Source: Streptosporangium sp. NBC_01756
Lineage (GTDB): Bacteria; Actinomycetota; Actinomycetes; Streptosporangiales; Streptosporangiaceae
Assembly (NCBI RefSeq): GCF_035917975.1
Contig: NZ_CP109130.1
Span: 1,984,001 to 2,048,000, forward strand
Length of the DNA stretch: 64,000 nucleotides
Reading direction: 5' to 3'
Each line of letters starts with the position of its first letter. Positions within the stretch are counted from its first letter, which is position 1. Below, one piece after another: positions 35,409-45,577 of this stretch. Below the pieces are notes generated by a model. It saw only the letters and a list, made by a program, of their open reading frames with translations, did not search any database and was not told the DNA's origin. Position numbers and translations under genes: made by a program.

Positions 35409-36999
35409 CTCGGCTCACCTCTCCTGTGCCGTCCGCGGGCGCCGCGGTCTCCTGCGTCCCCTGCCGGGGAGGGGGCACCTGTTCTTCCAGCGCGGAGGGC
35501 TCGCCGCCCCGCCCGCCGCTCGCCAGCCGGAGCACGTCCTCCTCGGTGGCGGTTCCGGGGAGCTCGCCCGCGATCGCGCCGTCCCGCAGTACGAGGATGC
35601 GGTCGGCGAGTCCCAGCAGTTCGGGAAGGTAGGACGAGACCACGATGATGCCCAGTCCCTCTGCCGCCAGATCCCCGATCACGGCGTAGAGCTCGCCCTT
35701 GGCCCCGACGTCGATGCCCTTCGTCGGCTCGTCGAAGATCAGGACTTTCGGCTTGGTCAGCAGCCACCGGGCGAGCAGGACCTTCTGCTGGTTGCCGCCG
35801 GACAGCGTCGACACCGGCTGGTCGTAGGAACCGGCCCGCAGCCGCAGGCTGTCGAGCAGCCGGTCGGCCTCCTCGCCCTGCTCGCGGCCGGGCAGGAGAC
35901 CGCGCCGGGAGCCGCTGCGAAGGCTGGCTATGGTGACGTTCTCCCTGATCGACAGCTCCGGCAGCAGCCCCAGCACCTTGCGGTCCTCGGTGAGCAGCCC
36001 CACCCCGGCGTTCATCATGACGCGCGGCCCGGACGGTTTCACCGGCCTGCCCTGGACCTCCAGCTCTCCGGCCACGATGGGGTCGGCGCCGAAGATGGAC
36101 AGCAGCAGCTCGCTCCGCCCCGACCCGAGCAGACCGCCGATGCCGAGGATCTCCCCGGAACCGACGTCGAGATCGATGCTCGGCGAGTCCGCCGTCCGGC
36201 GCAGTCCCCGGACCCGCAGCGCGGGCGTTCCGGGGTGCCGGTGGGTCTGCGGATAGAGCGAGCTGATCTCCCGTCCGACCATCGCGGTGATCAGGCGGTC
36301 CTCGTCGTAGTCGCCGATCGGCCCGGCCTCGGACAGGCTCCCGTCCCGCAGCACGGTCACCCAGTCGCCGATCTCGAACATCTCCTCAAGCCGGTGGGTC
36401 ACGTACAGCATCGCGATGCCGCGCCCGCGCAGCCGCAGGATGTGTTCGAGGAGCCGCGCCGACTCCGCCTCGGTGAGTGCCGTGGTGGGCTCGTCGAACA
36501 CGATCGCCTTGACGGAGTCGGCGGTCAGCACCTTGGCGATCTCCACGAGCTGGCGGGTGGCCGCCGGGAGCCGTTCCACGATCGCGTCGGGGCGCAGGTC
36601 CGTCAGGCCGACCTCGTTCAGGGCCTCCCTGGCGCGGGCCCGCAGCCTGCTCCTGGCGATGATCCCGCTACGCGCGGGGAGGCGGCCCATGAACAGGTTC
36701 TCCGCGACCGACAGGTGCGGGAGCAGGCTGAGCTCCTGGTAGACGGCCTGGACCCCGGCCGCGCGCACCGATGCGGGAGTGGGCGCGGTGACCGGCCGGC
36801 CGTCGATCTCGTAGGAGCCGCCGTCCCGGCGCAGCGCGCCCGTCAGCACCCGGATCAGCGTCGACTTTCCCGCGCCGTTCTCCCCCGCCAGGCAGTTCAC
36901 CTGGCCGGGGACCAGGCGGAGCGAGACGTCGGTGAGTGCCTGGACCGGGCCGAAGGCCTTGGAGACGTCACGCAGTTCGACGACGGGCCGGTCCATCAT
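35401..36999 (-). CDS. Ribose-type sugar ABC transporter, double ATPase (RbsA-like)
   Basis: The protein has 532 residues with two fused ATPase domains. Walker A GENGAGKST is near residue 40 and Walker B VFDEPTTALT near 160. The second domain is degenerate, as in RbsA: GGLLGSGRSELLLS in place of a full Walker A, then LSGGNQQKV and FDEPTKGIDVGAKGE. The C-terminal 40 residues are an extra Pro/Gly-rich tail. It overlaps its binding protein gene by 4 bp. It powers the sugar uptake system. Confidence 0.93.
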   Translation of the reverse strand: MMDRPVVELRDVSKAFGPVQALTDVSLRLVPGQVNCLAGENGAGKSTLIRVLTGALRRDGGSYEIDGRPVTAPTPASVRAAGVQAVYQELSLLPHLSVAENLFMGRLPARSGIIARSRLRARAREALNEVGLTDLRPDAIVERLPAATRQLVEIAKVLTADSVKAIVFDEPTTALTEAESARLLEHILRLRGRGIAMLYVTHRLEEMFEIGDWVTVLRDGSLSEAGPIGDYDEDRLITAMVGREISSLYPQTHRHPGTPALRVRGLRRTADSPSIDLDVGSGEILGIGGLLGSGRSELLLSIFGADPIVAGELEVQGRPVKPSGPRVMMNAGVGLLTEDRKVLGLLPELSIRENVTIASLRSGSRRGLLPGREQGEEADRLLDSLRLRAGSYDQPVSTLSGGNQQKVLLARWLLTKPKVLIFDEPTKGIDVGAKGELYAVIGDLAAEGLGIIVVSSYLPELLGLADRILVLRDGAIAGELPGTATEEDVLRLASGGRGGEPSALEEQVPPPRQGTQETAAPADGTGEVSRDA

Positions 37000-38033
37000 T
37001 CCGCCTTCATCGTCGGCGGGTTGAGCAGCAGCTTCACATCGGGGGCGGTCATGTTCTGCTTGTCCGCCACGACCGCGCCGGGGTCGATGTCACGCGGCGG
37101 GATCCGGTCGACCGTGGCCATTCCGGCCGCCAGGACGCCCTGGTAGCCGAAGAAGTACGGGTTCTGCACCACCAGCGCGTCGATGGTGCCGGCGGTGAGC
37201 GCGGCGTTCTCCTGCGGGTCGGAGTCGAACGCCACCACGGGGACGGTGGCGGTCGCCTTGTTGTCCTGGATCGCCCGGGCCGCGCCGACACCGGAGGTGT
37301 TGTTGTCGGCGAACACCCCGGCCAGCTCCCGGTTGGCGGTCAGCGCGTCGTTGACCTGCGACGCCGCGGTGTTGATGTCGTTGTTGTTGTAGCGCTGCAG
37401 TGCCACCTTGACCTGCGGGCAGTTGTTCGCGAGGCCCTGCTTGAAGCCCGAGTCCCGGTCGACCAGCGACTGGATGCCGGCCACGGATGACTCGATCATG
37501 ACACTGCCGCTCGTCTTGTTCTGGGCCTTGAGCAGCTCGCACATGCGCTTGCCCGCCTGCGTCCCGGCCTTGACGTTGTCGGTGCCGATGAACCCCTCCG
37601 AGGGGGTGGTCACGCGGCTGTCCACGGTGATGACCTTCAGGCCCGCCTTGCGCGCCCGGTCGATCGCCGAGTTCAGGGCGCTGGAGGAGTTGGGCGCGAT
37701 GACGAGGCCGTCGACGCCTCGGGAGATGGAGTTCTCCACCAACTGCACCTGCTGGTCGATGTTCGTCTCCGAGGTGGGACCGAAGGTGCTCACCTTGAGG
37801 CCGAAGTCCCCGCCGGCCTGCTTCGCTCCGGCGATCATCGTCTGCCAGAACGAGGAGTCGCTCGCCTTGATGATCACATCGATCTTCTTGCCACTCACCG
37901 CTCCGGCCGCGCCGCCCCCCTTCGACTGGCTGGCCGAACTCGTCGCCCGGCCGCCCACCACTCCGAGCACCAGCGCCACCAACGCGATGGCCGCGACGAG
38001 CGAGAGGGAGAAGACGATACGTGAGCGGGCCAT
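36996..38033 (-). CDS. Sugar ABC transporter substrate-binding protein (RbsB-like)
   Basis: The protein has 345 residues. A membrane-anchoring N-terminus (residues 5-27) lacks a lipobox Cys, so the protein is anchored by its uncleaved helix or secreted. The Periplasmic_binding_4 fold is seen in DVIIKASDSSFWQTMIAGAKQAG, VDGLVIAPNSSSALNSAIDRA, KVITVDSRV and VPVVAFDSDPQENAALTAGTIDALVVQNPY. It is the first gene of the operon and binds a sugar or sugar-like ligand. It is divergent from nhaA over 340 bp. Confidence 0.9.
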   Translation of the reverse strand: MARSRIVFSLSLVAAIALVALVLGVVGGRATSSASQSKGGGAAGAVSGKKIDVIIKASDSSFWQTMIAGAKQAGGDFGLKVSTFGPTSETNIDQQVQLVENSISRGVDGLVIAPNSSSALNSAIDRARKAGLKVITVDSRVTTPSEGFIGTDNVKAGTQAGKRMCELLKAQNKTSGSVMIESSVAGIQSLVDRDSGFKQGLANNCPQVKVALQRYNNNDINTAASQVNDALTANRELAGVFADNNTSGVGAARAIQDNKATATVPVVAFDSDPQENAALTAGTIDALVVQNPYFFGYQGVLAAGMATVDRIPPRDIDPGAVVADKQNMTAPDVKLLLNPPTMKAE

Positions 38034-38373
38034 GACGACCTCCTGAACACGGCTCAGGGGGGATCGCGGCAGACGCCTCGGGCGGCTGCCGCTGCGGATC
38101 TACAGATATTGACGGCCGCATGGAAGGTCGTTGAAGAACCTTTTCGTTCGGCAATGACGCATGACAGCCGGTTGTTTCCAGTAACGCCCCGGAAGTGCTT
38201 CGGCGGAAACCAGCAAAGGGGAAAGAAGTCATTACCTGGGCGCCTGCCTTCTCCCCACCGGGACGGGGCTTCCCCGGCGGGACCGTCCGCCCGGTCCCAT
38301 CAGGGAAAAGGTTCTTCCTGACACGCACGGCGCCGCCGAAACGGGAACGGTCCAGGAAGGGTTACCGTCAGGA
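38034..38373. promoter_or_regulatory. Divergent region, sugar ABC operon / nhaA
   Basis: 340 bases without a gene. It contains perfect inverted arms of 13 bp, GAAGAACCTTTTC at 38133-38145 and its complement at 38305-38317, 159 bp apart. These could be paired operator halves enabling a DNA loop, but no regulator gene is adjacent. Confidence 0.45.
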
Positions 38374-40266
38374 ATGGCAGAACCCGGGGAAGCCGGTGGG
38401 GCGTCCTGTGCACAGACCACCTCGGCACACCGTCTCAGGACGCCGCTGCGCGCGTTCCTGCGCACCGAGACCGGCAGTGCCGTCGCCCTGCTCGCCGCGA
38501 CGCTGGCCGCTCTCGTCTGGGCGAACCTCGGCCCGTCGTACGACACCGTCTGGGGGACACCGCTGTCCGTCAGCACCGGCGGGTTCGGCATCTCCCTGAG
38601 CCTGCGCCAGTGGGTCAACAGCGGCCTGATGACGTTCTTCTTCTTCGTCGTCGGGCTGGAGGCGCGTCGCGAGTTCGACATGGGAGAGCTCCGGGACCGG
38701 CGGCGGCTCGTGCTGCCGCTCGCCGCGGGGCTCGGCGGGATGATCGTGCCCGTCGCGATCTATCTCACCATGAACGCGGGCACCCCGGCCGCGCACGGCT
38801 GGGGTGCGGCGATGTCGACGGACACGGCGTTCGCGCTCGGCATGCTCGCACTGTTCGGGTCCCGCTTCCCGGCACGGCTACGGACCTACCTGCTCACGAT
38901 CACCGTGGTCGACGACCTCGCCGCGCTCGGGGTCATCACGATCTTCTACAGCGAGCAGGTCAGGCTGGGGGCGCTGCTGGCCGGGGCCGGGATCTTCTGC
39001 CTGATCCTGCTCGTCCGCGCGGCCGGTGTGCTCCGCGGGCTCCCCTACGCGCTGCTCGGAGCCGCGGCGTGGGTGGCACTCCTCGAATCCGGCGTCGAAC
39101 CCATCGTCATCGGCCTGGCCATGGGACTGCTCACCTACGCGTCCCCGGCCGCGCGCGATGACCTCGAACGCGCGACGGACCTCTTCCGGCTCTTCCGCGA
39201 GCAGCCGACACCGCAACTGGCCCGTTCGGCGAGTATGGGACTGGCCTCGACGATCTCACCGAACGAACGTCTGCAGCAGCTCTACCACCCGTGGGTGAGC
39301 TACCTGGTCGTACCGCTCTTCGCGCTCTCGAACGCGGGGATAACGATCAGCGGCGAGTTCCTGACGCGGGCCTTCACCTCACCCGTCACGCTGGGAATCC
39401 TGCTGGCCTATGTCGTGGGCAAGCCGATCGGGATCATCGGGTCCTCCATGCTCGTCACAGGGCTGAGCCGTGGCCGCATCCGCCCGCCCGTCGGCTGGGC
39501 CGCCGTCACGGCCACCGGCACGATCGCCGGCATCGGCTTCACCGTGTCCCTGCTGATCGCCGCTCTCGCCTTCCGCGGCCCGCAACTGGAGGAGGCGAAA
39601 CTCGGCATCCTCACGGCGGCGCTCTGCGCGCCCGTACTCACCTGGATCGTCTACCGGGTGACCGCGCTGCTTCCCAAACGGCGCCGGATCCGGGCGCTGC
39701 TGGGCACCGCCGAGAGCATCGTCGATCTCGCCGCCCCCGTCGATCCGGACCGCGACCACCTGCGCGGCCCCGAGGAGGCGCCGGTGACCGTGGTCGAGTA
39801 CGGGGACTTCGAGTGCCCCTACTGCGGCCAGGCGGAGTCGGTCGTCCGTGAGCTGCTCGCCGACCTCGGCGACGTCCGTTACGTGTGGCGGCACCTGCCG
39901 CTGAACGACGTCCACCCCCACGCCCAGCTCGCCGCCGAGGCGGCGGAGGCGGCGGCCGAGCAGGGGGCTTTCTGGGAGATGCACGACCTCCTGCTCGACC
40001 ACCCGGACGCTCTGCGGGTCCGCGATCTGATCGGCTACGCCGAGGAGCTCGGGCTCGACATCGGACGGTTCCGCGACAGCCTCCGCGACGGCGCCGGAGC
40101 CTCCCGGATCGCCGAGGACGTCGACTCCGCCGACCTGAGCGGGGTGTCCGGGACGCCGACGTTCTTCGTCAACGGACGACGGCACCACGGCGCCTACGAC
40201 GTCGCCACCCTCTCCTCGGCCGTCCGGGCCGCCCGGGCGCGCGCGGCCCTGAAGTCATGGTCATGA
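38374..40266 (+). CDS. nhaA: Na+/H+ antiporter NhaA fused to a DsbA-like thioredoxin domain
   Basis: The protein has 630 residues. Residues about 20-440 are NhaA with eleven to twelve membrane segments. The ion-binding Asp pair is D180-D181 in [29 protein letters not shown] and [16 protein letters not shown] are also diagnostic. Residues about 465-625 are a thioredoxin-fold domain with CPYC at 481-484 and a cis-Pro loop [18 protein letters not shown]. The fusion exports protons for Na+ and may sense or shuttle thiol redox. The membrane topology puts the tail in the cytoplasm if the NhaA part is normal. Confidence 0.92.
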   Translation: MAEPGEAGGASCAQTTSAHRLRTPLRAFLRTETGSAVALLAATLAALVWANLGPSYDTVWGTPLSVSTGGFGISLSLRQWVNSGLMTFFFFVVGLEARREFDMGELRDRRRLVLPLAAGLGGMIVPVAIYLTMNAGTPAAHGWGAAMSTDTAFALGMLALFGSRFPARLRTYLLTITVVDDLAALGVITIFYSEQVRLGALLAGAGIFCLILLVRAAGVLRGLPYALLGAAAWVALLESGVEPIVIGLAMGLLTYASPAARDDLERATDLFRLFREQPTPQLARSASMGLASTISPNERLQQLYHPWVSYLVVPLFALSNAGITISGEFLTRAFTSPVTLGILLAYVVGKPIGIIGSSMLVTGLSRGRIRPPVGWAAVTATGTIAGIGFTVSLLIAALAFRGPQLEEAKLGILTAALCAPVLTWIVYRVTALLPKRRRIRALLGTAESIVDLAAPVDPDRDHLRGPEEAPVTVVEYGDFECPYCGQAESVVRELLADLGDVRYVWRHLPLNDVHPHAQLAAEAAEAAAEQGAFWEMHDLLLDHPDALRVRDLIGYAEELGLDIGRFRDSLRDGAGASRIAEDVDSADLSGVSGTPTFFVNGRRHHGAYDVATLSSAVRAARARAALKSWS

Positions 40267-40339
40267 CCTCGGAGGACCACGCGCTCCCTTCCGATCAGGC
40301 CGGGCCTGGTGTCGTCCGGTGCGGCCAGGCCCGGTGTGG

Positions 40340-40383
40340 ACGTGGCCCGGACGTGGCCCGGACGCTGCCTGGACGCTGTCCGG
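40340..40383. repeat. 11-bp tandem repeat, four copies
   Basis: ACGTGGCCCGG occurs twice, then two degenerate copies (ACGCTGCCTGG, ACGCTGTCCGG), in the gap between nhaA and glpK. It sits at a convergent junction. Confidence 0.8.
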
Positions 40384-40401
40384 ACGGGGACGGGTGGCCG
40401 G

Positions 40402-41919
40402 TCAGTCGACGTCGACCCAGTCGAGGGTGCGCTCGACGGCCTTCTTCCACCCGGCATACCCCTCGGCCCGCTGCTCGTCGGACCACTGCGGCTGCCAGCG
40501 CCGATCCTCGTTCCAGTTCTGCTTCAACTCCTCGGTCGACTTCCAGAACCCGACCGCCAACCCCGCCGCGTACGCCGCACCCAGCGCCGTGGTCTCGGCC
40601 ACCACCGGCTTCGACACCGCCACCCCCAGCACATCGGCCTGGATCTGCATGCACAGCTCGTTGGCCGTCACCCCGCCGTCGACCCGCAACACATCCAGCG
40701 CCACCCCCGAATCCCGCCGCATCGCCTCCACCACATCCCGGCTCTGATAACAGATCGCCTCCAGCGTGGCCCGCGCGATATGCGCGTTGGTGTTGAACCG
40801 CGACAGCCCGACGATCGCCCCCCGCGCGTCCGACCGCCAATACGGCGCGAACAACCCCGAAAAGGCCGGCACGAAGTACACCCCGCCGTTGTCGGCCACC
40901 TGCCGGGCCAGCGCCTCGCTTTCGGCCGCCCCCGAGATGATCCCCAGCTGGTCGCGCAGCCACTGCACCGCCGACCCGGTCACCGCGATCGACCCCTCCA
41001 GCGCGTACACCGGCCGATCCGCCCCGAACTGGTAGCAGACCGTGGTCAGCAGCCCGCTTTCCGAGCGCACCAGCTCATGACCGGTGTTCAGCAGCAGGAA
41101 GTTGCCCGTGCCGTAGGTGTTCTTGGCCTCCCCCACCTCGAAACACACCTGCCCCACGGTGGCCGCCTGCTGGTCACCGAGATCACCCGACAGCGGCACC
41201 TCCCCCCGCAACGGACCGTTGCTCCTGGTCAGGCCGTAGAAGGCGGGGTTGGAGGAGGGCTGGATGTCGGGCAGCATCCGCCGGGGGATGCCGAAGAAGG
41301 ACAGCAGCTCCTCATCCCAGTCCAGCGTCTCCAGGTCCATCAGCATCGTCCGGCTGGCGTTGGTCGGATCCGTGACGTGCACGCCGCCGTCCGGGCCGCC
41401 GGTGAGGTTCCACAGCAGCCACGTGTCGGTGTTGCCGAAGATCGCCTCTCCCGCCTCGGCCGCCTTCCGCACCCCGTCGACGTTCTCCAGGATCCACTGG
41501 ATCTTGCCCGCCGAGAAGTAGGTGGCGGGCGGCAGGCCGGCCTTCCGCCGGATGACGTCTCCCCTTCCGTCGCGATCGAGTGCGGAGGCGATGCGGTCGG
41601 TCCGGGTGTCCTGCCAGACGATGGCGTTGTAGTAGGGGCGCCCGGTGATCCGGTTCCAGACCACGGCCGTCTCACGCTGGTTGGTGACACCGAGCGCGGC
41701 CAGGTCGGACGCCGACAGGTTCGCCCTGTTCAGCGTCGTCTCGATCACCGCACGGGTGCGCTCCCAGATCTCCGTGGGGTTGTGCTCGACCCAGCCGGCC
41801 CGCGGCAGGATCTGCTCGTGTTCGAGCTGGTGGCGGGCGATCTCGTTGCCACCGTGATCGAAGATCATGAAACGGGTGCTCGTGGTTCCCTGGTCGACGG
41901 CTCCGACGAAGTCCGGCAT
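40402..41919 (-). CDS. glpK: Glycerol kinase
   Basis: The protein has 505 residues, standard length. FGGY kinase signatures are [15 protein letters not shown] (phosphate-binding loop), [39 protein letters not shown], and [22 protein letters not shown]. The enzyme phosphorylates glycerol to glycerol-3-phosphate with ATP. ATG 41919 has AGGAG 7 bases upstream. It follows glpF by 45 bases on the same strand, so the two are an operon, transcribed away from an IclR regulator and a second glpK at 43917. Confidence 0.97.
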   Translation of the reverse strand: MPDFVGAVDQGTTSTRFMIFDHGGNEIARHQLEHEQILPRAGWVEHNPTEIWERTRAVIETTLNRANLSASDLAALGVTNQRETAVVWNRITGRPYYNAIVWQDTRTDRIASALDRDGRGDVIRRKAGLPPATYFSAGKIQWILENVDGVRKAAEAGEAIFGNTDTWLLWNLTGGPDGGVHVTDPTNASRTMLMDLETLDWDEELLSFFGIPRRMLPDIQPSSNPAFYGLTRSNGPLRGEVPLSGDLGDQQAATVGQVCFEVGEAKNTYGTGNFLLLNTGHELVRSESGLLTTVCYQFGADRPVYALEGSIAVTGSAVQWLRDQLGIISGAAESEALARQVADNGGVYFVPAFSGLFAPYWRSDARGAIVGLSRFNTNAHIARATLEAICYQSRDVVEAMRRDSGVALDVLRVDGGVTANELCMQIQADVLGVAVSKPVVAETTALGAAYAAGLAVGFWKSTEELKQNWNEDRRWQPQWSDEQRAEGYAGWKKAVERTLDWVDVD

Positions 41920-41964
41920 GGGTGCTCTCCTTCAAGCGTGGGTCGGCTGCGGGGGCAGCGCCTG

Positions 41965-42792
41965 TCAGGCGTTCTCGTGATCGGCCGGTGACGGCACCCG
42001 GCCCGCTCCGGGGTCCTCTTCCGGGGGCAGGAAACGGGCCACCAGGACCTGGTAGAGGCCCGCCCCGAGCAGCCCGCCGATCACCGGTGCCACGATGGGT
42101 ACCCAGAAATAGAGCTGGCCGTACTGATCCTGCCAGGCCGTTTCGTAACCGGTGAGGAACGACGCGAGCCGGGGCCCGAAGTCACGCGCCGGGTTGATCG
42201 CGTAACCCGCGTCGGTGCCCCAGGCCATGCCGATCGCCACCACGATCAGGCCGACGATGAAAGGGGCGAGGTTGGCGGCGGGCGCGGAGTTGCGCGCGTC
42301 GGTGACGGCCAGGATGAGGAACAGCAGGATCGCGGTACCGATGATCTGGTCGCGGAACCCGCCCCAGGTGCCGACCGGCAGCTCTCCGTTGCCCGGCAGG
42401 GTGGAGAAGACGCCCTGGGTTTTGACGGTGAACCCGGGGTCGACTTTGGCGAGCACCTCGGAGTAGTTCCACCGCACGATGAGGGCCGCCACGAACGCAC
42501 CCGCGGTCTGCGCCAGGGAGTACGGCAGCACCTTGCGCCAGGAGAAGCCCTTGAAGGCCGCGAGGGCGACGGTGACCGCCGGATTGAGATGCGCCCCACT
42601 GATCCGGGCCGCCACGTAGACGCCCAGGGTGACGCCCAGTCCCCACGCCCACGCGATGCTGTCGTGGTCACCGAGTCCGCCGGCGACCACCTGGGCGACG
42701 ACGCCCACGCCGAACAGGATCAGAATCATGGTCCCCGCGAACTCGGCGGCCAGCTCACCGAGCAGTCCTCTGGCTTTCAGTCGTTCCGCCAC
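41965..42792 (-). CDS. glpF: Glycerol uptake facilitator (aquaglyceroporin)
   Basis: The protein has 275 residues, starts at GTG 42792 with GAGGAGGAG upstream, and has six membrane segments. Both NPA boxes are present: HLNPAVTVAL near residue 70 and AINPARDFGPR near residue 210. These mark an MIP-family channel for glycerol. It is the first gene of the glpF-glpK operon, divergent from the IclR regulator. Confidence 0.95.
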   Translation of the reverse strand: MAERLKARGLLGELAAEFAGTMILILFGVGVVAQVVAGGLGDHDSIAWAWGLGVTLGVYVAARISGAHLNPAVTVALAAFKGFSWRKVLPYSLAQTAGAFVAALIVRWNYSEVLAKVDPGFTVKTQGVFSTLPGNGELPVGTWGGFRDQIIGTAILLFLILAVTDARNSAPAANLAPFIVGLIVVAIGMAWGTDAGYAINPARDFGPRLASFLTGYETAWQDQYGQLYFWVPIVAPVIGGLLGAGLYQVLVARFLPPEEDPGAGRVPSPADHENA

Positions 42793-43111
42793 GTCTCCTC
42801 CTCACGGTGCCGTACTGCTTCACCAGCTCGCGCCGGTGCTCCGTGGAGAGCCGGACGCCGGCGGGTGGCCGTGTGGGAAACCGCCTGAGGAGGCGGTCCT
42901 CTCGGCTGTTCGGGACGTTAGGCGCGAAGCAGGAGCGGGTCAACGGCAGGCTGACGACAATGTCGAACACTGGTCAGGAATACCTGTCGGTAGTAAAATC
43001 GGCGGGCTCTGAGACAGCGCTCGAAACCCGGTGACGCCGGAAGAGCGGAGACCGTCTCCCGAGAGGTGCCGATCTTGCCTGACGACCGCCGTCCCGTTCG
43101 CCTCCGCCCTC
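42793..43111. promoter_or_regulatory. Divergent glpF / IclR control region
   Basis: 319 bases with no further gene. A 7-bp stem (ACCGCCT/AGGCGGT, 42880-42897) with a 4-base loop lies about 90 bases before the glpF start and could be an operator or an RNA hairpin. Confidence 0.45.
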
Positions 43112-43879
43112 ATGCCCGGCTTCGTTCAGTCGATTGAGCGCGCGGCGGCCATCCTGCGGCTGCTCGCCCGGAGCCCTGGGCAGCTGGGCATCGGGGAGAT
43201 CGCCGGCTCCCTGGGCCTGGCCAGGAGCACCGCCCACGGCCTCGTGCGCACCCTCCAGCGCGTCGGTTTCGTGGAGCAGGACCGGGCGACGGCCAAATAC
43301 CAGCTGGGCGCGGCGCTGCTCCACCTCGGCACCAGCTACCTCGACGTCAACGAGCTGCGTTCACGCGCGATCAACTGGGCCGACGCCCTGGCTGCGCGGA
43401 GCGGTGAGGCGGTCAGGATCGGGACGGTCCTCGACGGCCAGGTCCTCGTGGTCCACCATGTCTTCCGGCCCGACGACACCCTTCAGACGCTCGACGTCGG
43501 ATCGCTGCTGCCCATGCACGCCACCGCGCTCGGCAAGGTGCTGCTGGCCTACGACTCCGGGGCCGCCGCCGCGCTGCGGGACGGCGACCTGGAGGCCCGC
43601 ACCCGCCGGACCATCACCACGCCCCGGGCTCTGGCCAGAGCTCTGGCCAGAGCCCGGGAGGTGGGCTGGGTGACCGAGGTCGAGGAGATGACCGTCGGGG
43701 AGGCCGGGGTCGCCGCGCCGATCCGCGGTTACGGCGGCCTGGTCGTGGGGGCCATGGGCGTCTCCGGCGCGGTCGAGCGGATCTGTGACGGCAGAGGGCA
43801 GCCGAATCCTGTTCTGGTGACCTATGTTCGAGATGCGGCCCGCGCCGTGTCCCGGGACCTCGGGGCGTCCCGGTACTGA
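43112..43879 (+). CDS. IclR family regulator of glycerol genes (GylR-like)
   Basis: The protein has 255 residues from ATG 43112; GTG 43031 would add 27 residues of uncertain sequence. The winged helix reads [46 protein letters not shown]. The effector domain has [17 protein letters not shown] and [37 protein letters not shown]. IclR proteins of this position (GylR of Streptomyces) repress glycerol genes and respond to glycerol-3-phosphate. It is flanked by glpF-glpK and a second glpK, a strong context match. Confidence 0.9.
   Translation: MPGFVQSIERAAAILRLLARSPGQLGIGEIAGSLGLARSTAHGLVRTLQRVGFVEQDRATAKYQLGAALLHLGTSYLDVNELRSRAINWADALAARSGEAVRIGTVLDGQVLVVHHVFRPDDTLQTLDVGSLLPMHATALGKVLLAYDSGAAAALRDGDLEARTRRTITTPRALARALARAREVGWVTEVEEMTVGEAGVAAPIRGYGGLVVGAMGVSGAVERICDGRGQPNPVLVTYVRDAARAVSRDLGASRY
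43623..43658. repeat. Perfect 36-bp palindrome inside the IclR gene
   Basis: The sequence from CCCGGG to CCCGGG is its own complement over all 36 bases. It contains two copies of CTCTGGCCAGAG overlapping at the centre. It encodes an Ala/Arg/Leu repeat ([10 protein letters not shown]) in the effector domain. Confidence 0.9.
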
Positions 43880-43916
43880 TCGTCCCGCAGCCGCCCACGT
43901 TCCGGATAAGGACGCC

Positions 43917-45434
43917 ATGCCCACGCGCTACGTGATGGCCATCGACCAGGGCACGACGTCGACGCGGTGCATCCTCTTCGACCATCGGGGGCATCTCGTC
44001 TCGGTGACCCAGCGAGAACACCGGCAGTACTTCCCCCGGCCGGGATGGGTCGAGCACGACGCCGTCGAGATCTGGCGCAACCTGGAGCGCATCGGACCCC
44101 AGGCGCTCGCCCAGGCCGGGGCCGGTCCCGAGCAGGTGGCGGCCATCGGCATCGCCAACCAGCGGGAGACGACCGTCCTGTGGGACAGGCGGACCGGTGT
44201 CCCGGTGGGCCGGGCCGTCGTGTGGCAGGACACCCGGACCGACGCCCTGGTGGAGGAGCTCTCCCACCGGCCGGACGCGGAGACGGTGCCGGACCGCTGC
44301 GGCCTGCCGCTCGCCGCCTACTTCTCCGCGCCGCGCATCCGCTGGCTCCTCGACCACACCCCGGGGCTGCGGGAGCGCGCCGAACGCGGCGAGGTGCTCT
44401 TCGGCACGATGGAGAGCTGGCTCATCTGGAATCTGACCGGCGGCCCGGACGGCGGCGTCCACGTCACCGACGTCACCAATGCCAGCCGTACCCTGCTGAT
44501 GGACCTGGCCACCCTGGAGTGGGACGAGGGGCTTCTCGCCTTCTTCGACGTCCCCCGCCGGATGCTGCCGCGGATCCGGCCGTCGGTGGAGACGTACGGC
44601 ACCGCCCGGCGGATCTTCCCCGAGGTGCGCATCGCCGCCGCGCTCGGCGACCAGCAGGCGGCGCTGTTCGGGCAGAACTGCTTCGCCCCCGGTGAGGCCA
44701 AGTGCACCTACGGCACGGGCGGCTTCCTGCTGCTCAACACCGGGACCGTACCGGTCCGCTCGGCCCACGGCCTGCTGACCACCGTCGGCTACCGGATCGG
44801 CGAGGAACCGGCGGTGTACGCGCTGGAGGGGCCGATCGCCGTCACCGGCGCGCTCGTGCAGTGGTTCCGCGACGGGCTGGGCCTGATCAGCAGCGCCCCG
44901 GAGATCGAGACGCTGGCCCGGACCGTGCAGGACAACGGCGGCTGCTACATCGTTCCCGCGTTCGCCGGGCTCTTCGCGCCGCACTGGCGCAGCGAGGCCC
45001 GCGGGGTCATCGTGGGGCTGACCTCCTACGTCACCAAGGGGCATCTGGCGCGGGCCGTGCTGGAGGCGACCGCGTGGCAGACCCGTGAGGTGGTCGACGC
45101 GATGAACGCCGACTCCGGGCTGGCGTTGAAGACGCTCAAGGTCGACGGCGGCATGACCACCGACAACCTCCTCATGCAGATCGTCGCCAATGTGCTGGAC
45201 GTGCCCGTCGAGCGTCCGATGGCGGTGGAGACCGTGTCCCTGGGCGCGGCCTACGCGGCGGGGCTCGCCGTCGGATACTGGCCGGACCTCGAGGTGCTCC
45301 GGCGCAACTGGCACCGGGCCGCGCAGTGGAGCCCGCAGATGGATCCCCGGCTCCGGGTCGAGGAGCACGACAACTGGCAGCGGGCCGTCGAACGCGCCCT
45401 GGGGTGGGTCAGACCGGTGTCCGGCCCCGGCTGA
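43917..45434 (+). CDS. glpK: Glycerol kinase, second copy
   Basis: The protein has 505 residues from ATG 43917, with ATAAGGA upstream. The same FGGY features as the first copy are present ([75 protein letters not shown]). It is clearly diverged from the other GlpK and shorter by a segment between residues 230 and 245. It is cotranscribed with the IclR regulator (37-base gap). A different substrate preference (another polyol) or an alternative-condition kinase is possible. Confidence 0.92.
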   Translation: MPTRYVMAIDQGTTSTRCILFDHRGHLVSVTQREHRQYFPRPGWVEHDAVEIWRNLERIGPQALAQAGAGPEQVAAIGIANQRETTVLWDRRTGVPVGRAVVWQDTRTDALVEELSHRPDAETVPDRCGLPLAAYFSAPRIRWLLDHTPGLRERAERGEVLFGTMESWLIWNLTGGPDGGVHVTDVTNASRTLLMDLATLEWDEGLLAFFDVPRRMLPRIRPSVETYGTARRIFPEVRIAAALGDQQAALFGQNCFAPGEAKCTYGTGGFLLLNTGTVPVRSAHGLLTTVGYRIGEEPAVYALEGPIAVTGALVQWFRDGLGLISSAPEIETLARTVQDNGGCYIVPAFAGLFAPHWRSEARGVIVGLTSYVTKGHLARAVLEATAWQTREVVDAMNADSGLALKTLKVDGGMTTDNLLMQIVANVLDVPVERPMAVETVSLGAAYAAGLAVGYWPDLEVLRRNWHRAAQWSPQMDPRLRVEEHDNWQRAVERALGWVRPVSGPG

Positions 45435-45463
45435 CCGCCGCCCCGAACCGCCGAGGCCCGTGT

Positions 45464-45496
45464 CGCCGGGCACCGGGCACCGTTCCGTGCCCGGCG
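45464..45496 (+). terminator. Hairpin after the second glpK
   Basis: Arms CGCCGGGCAC and its complement (10 bp) enclose 13 bases, 30 bases after the glpK stop codon. Confidence 0.6.
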
Positions 45497-45522
45497 GCCG
45501 GGGTCCGTCCGGTCACCTGACA

Positions 45523-45560
45523 CCGCCGGGTGGGCGGGGAGTTCCCCGTCCACCCGGCGG
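45523..45560 (-). terminator. Hairpin before the subtilase stop codon
   Basis: Perfect 11-bp arms (CCGCCGGGTGG) with an inner GGGG/CCCC stem make a long two-part hairpin 18 bases past the end of the leftward subtilase gene. Confidence 0.65.
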
Positions 45561-45577
45561 CTTGCGGATGTCTTCGA

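Noticed and set aside
43614..45473. 619-residue minus-strand open frame
   Set aside because: It is antisense to the second glycerol kinase, which is unmistakable. No domain was seen in the minus frame.
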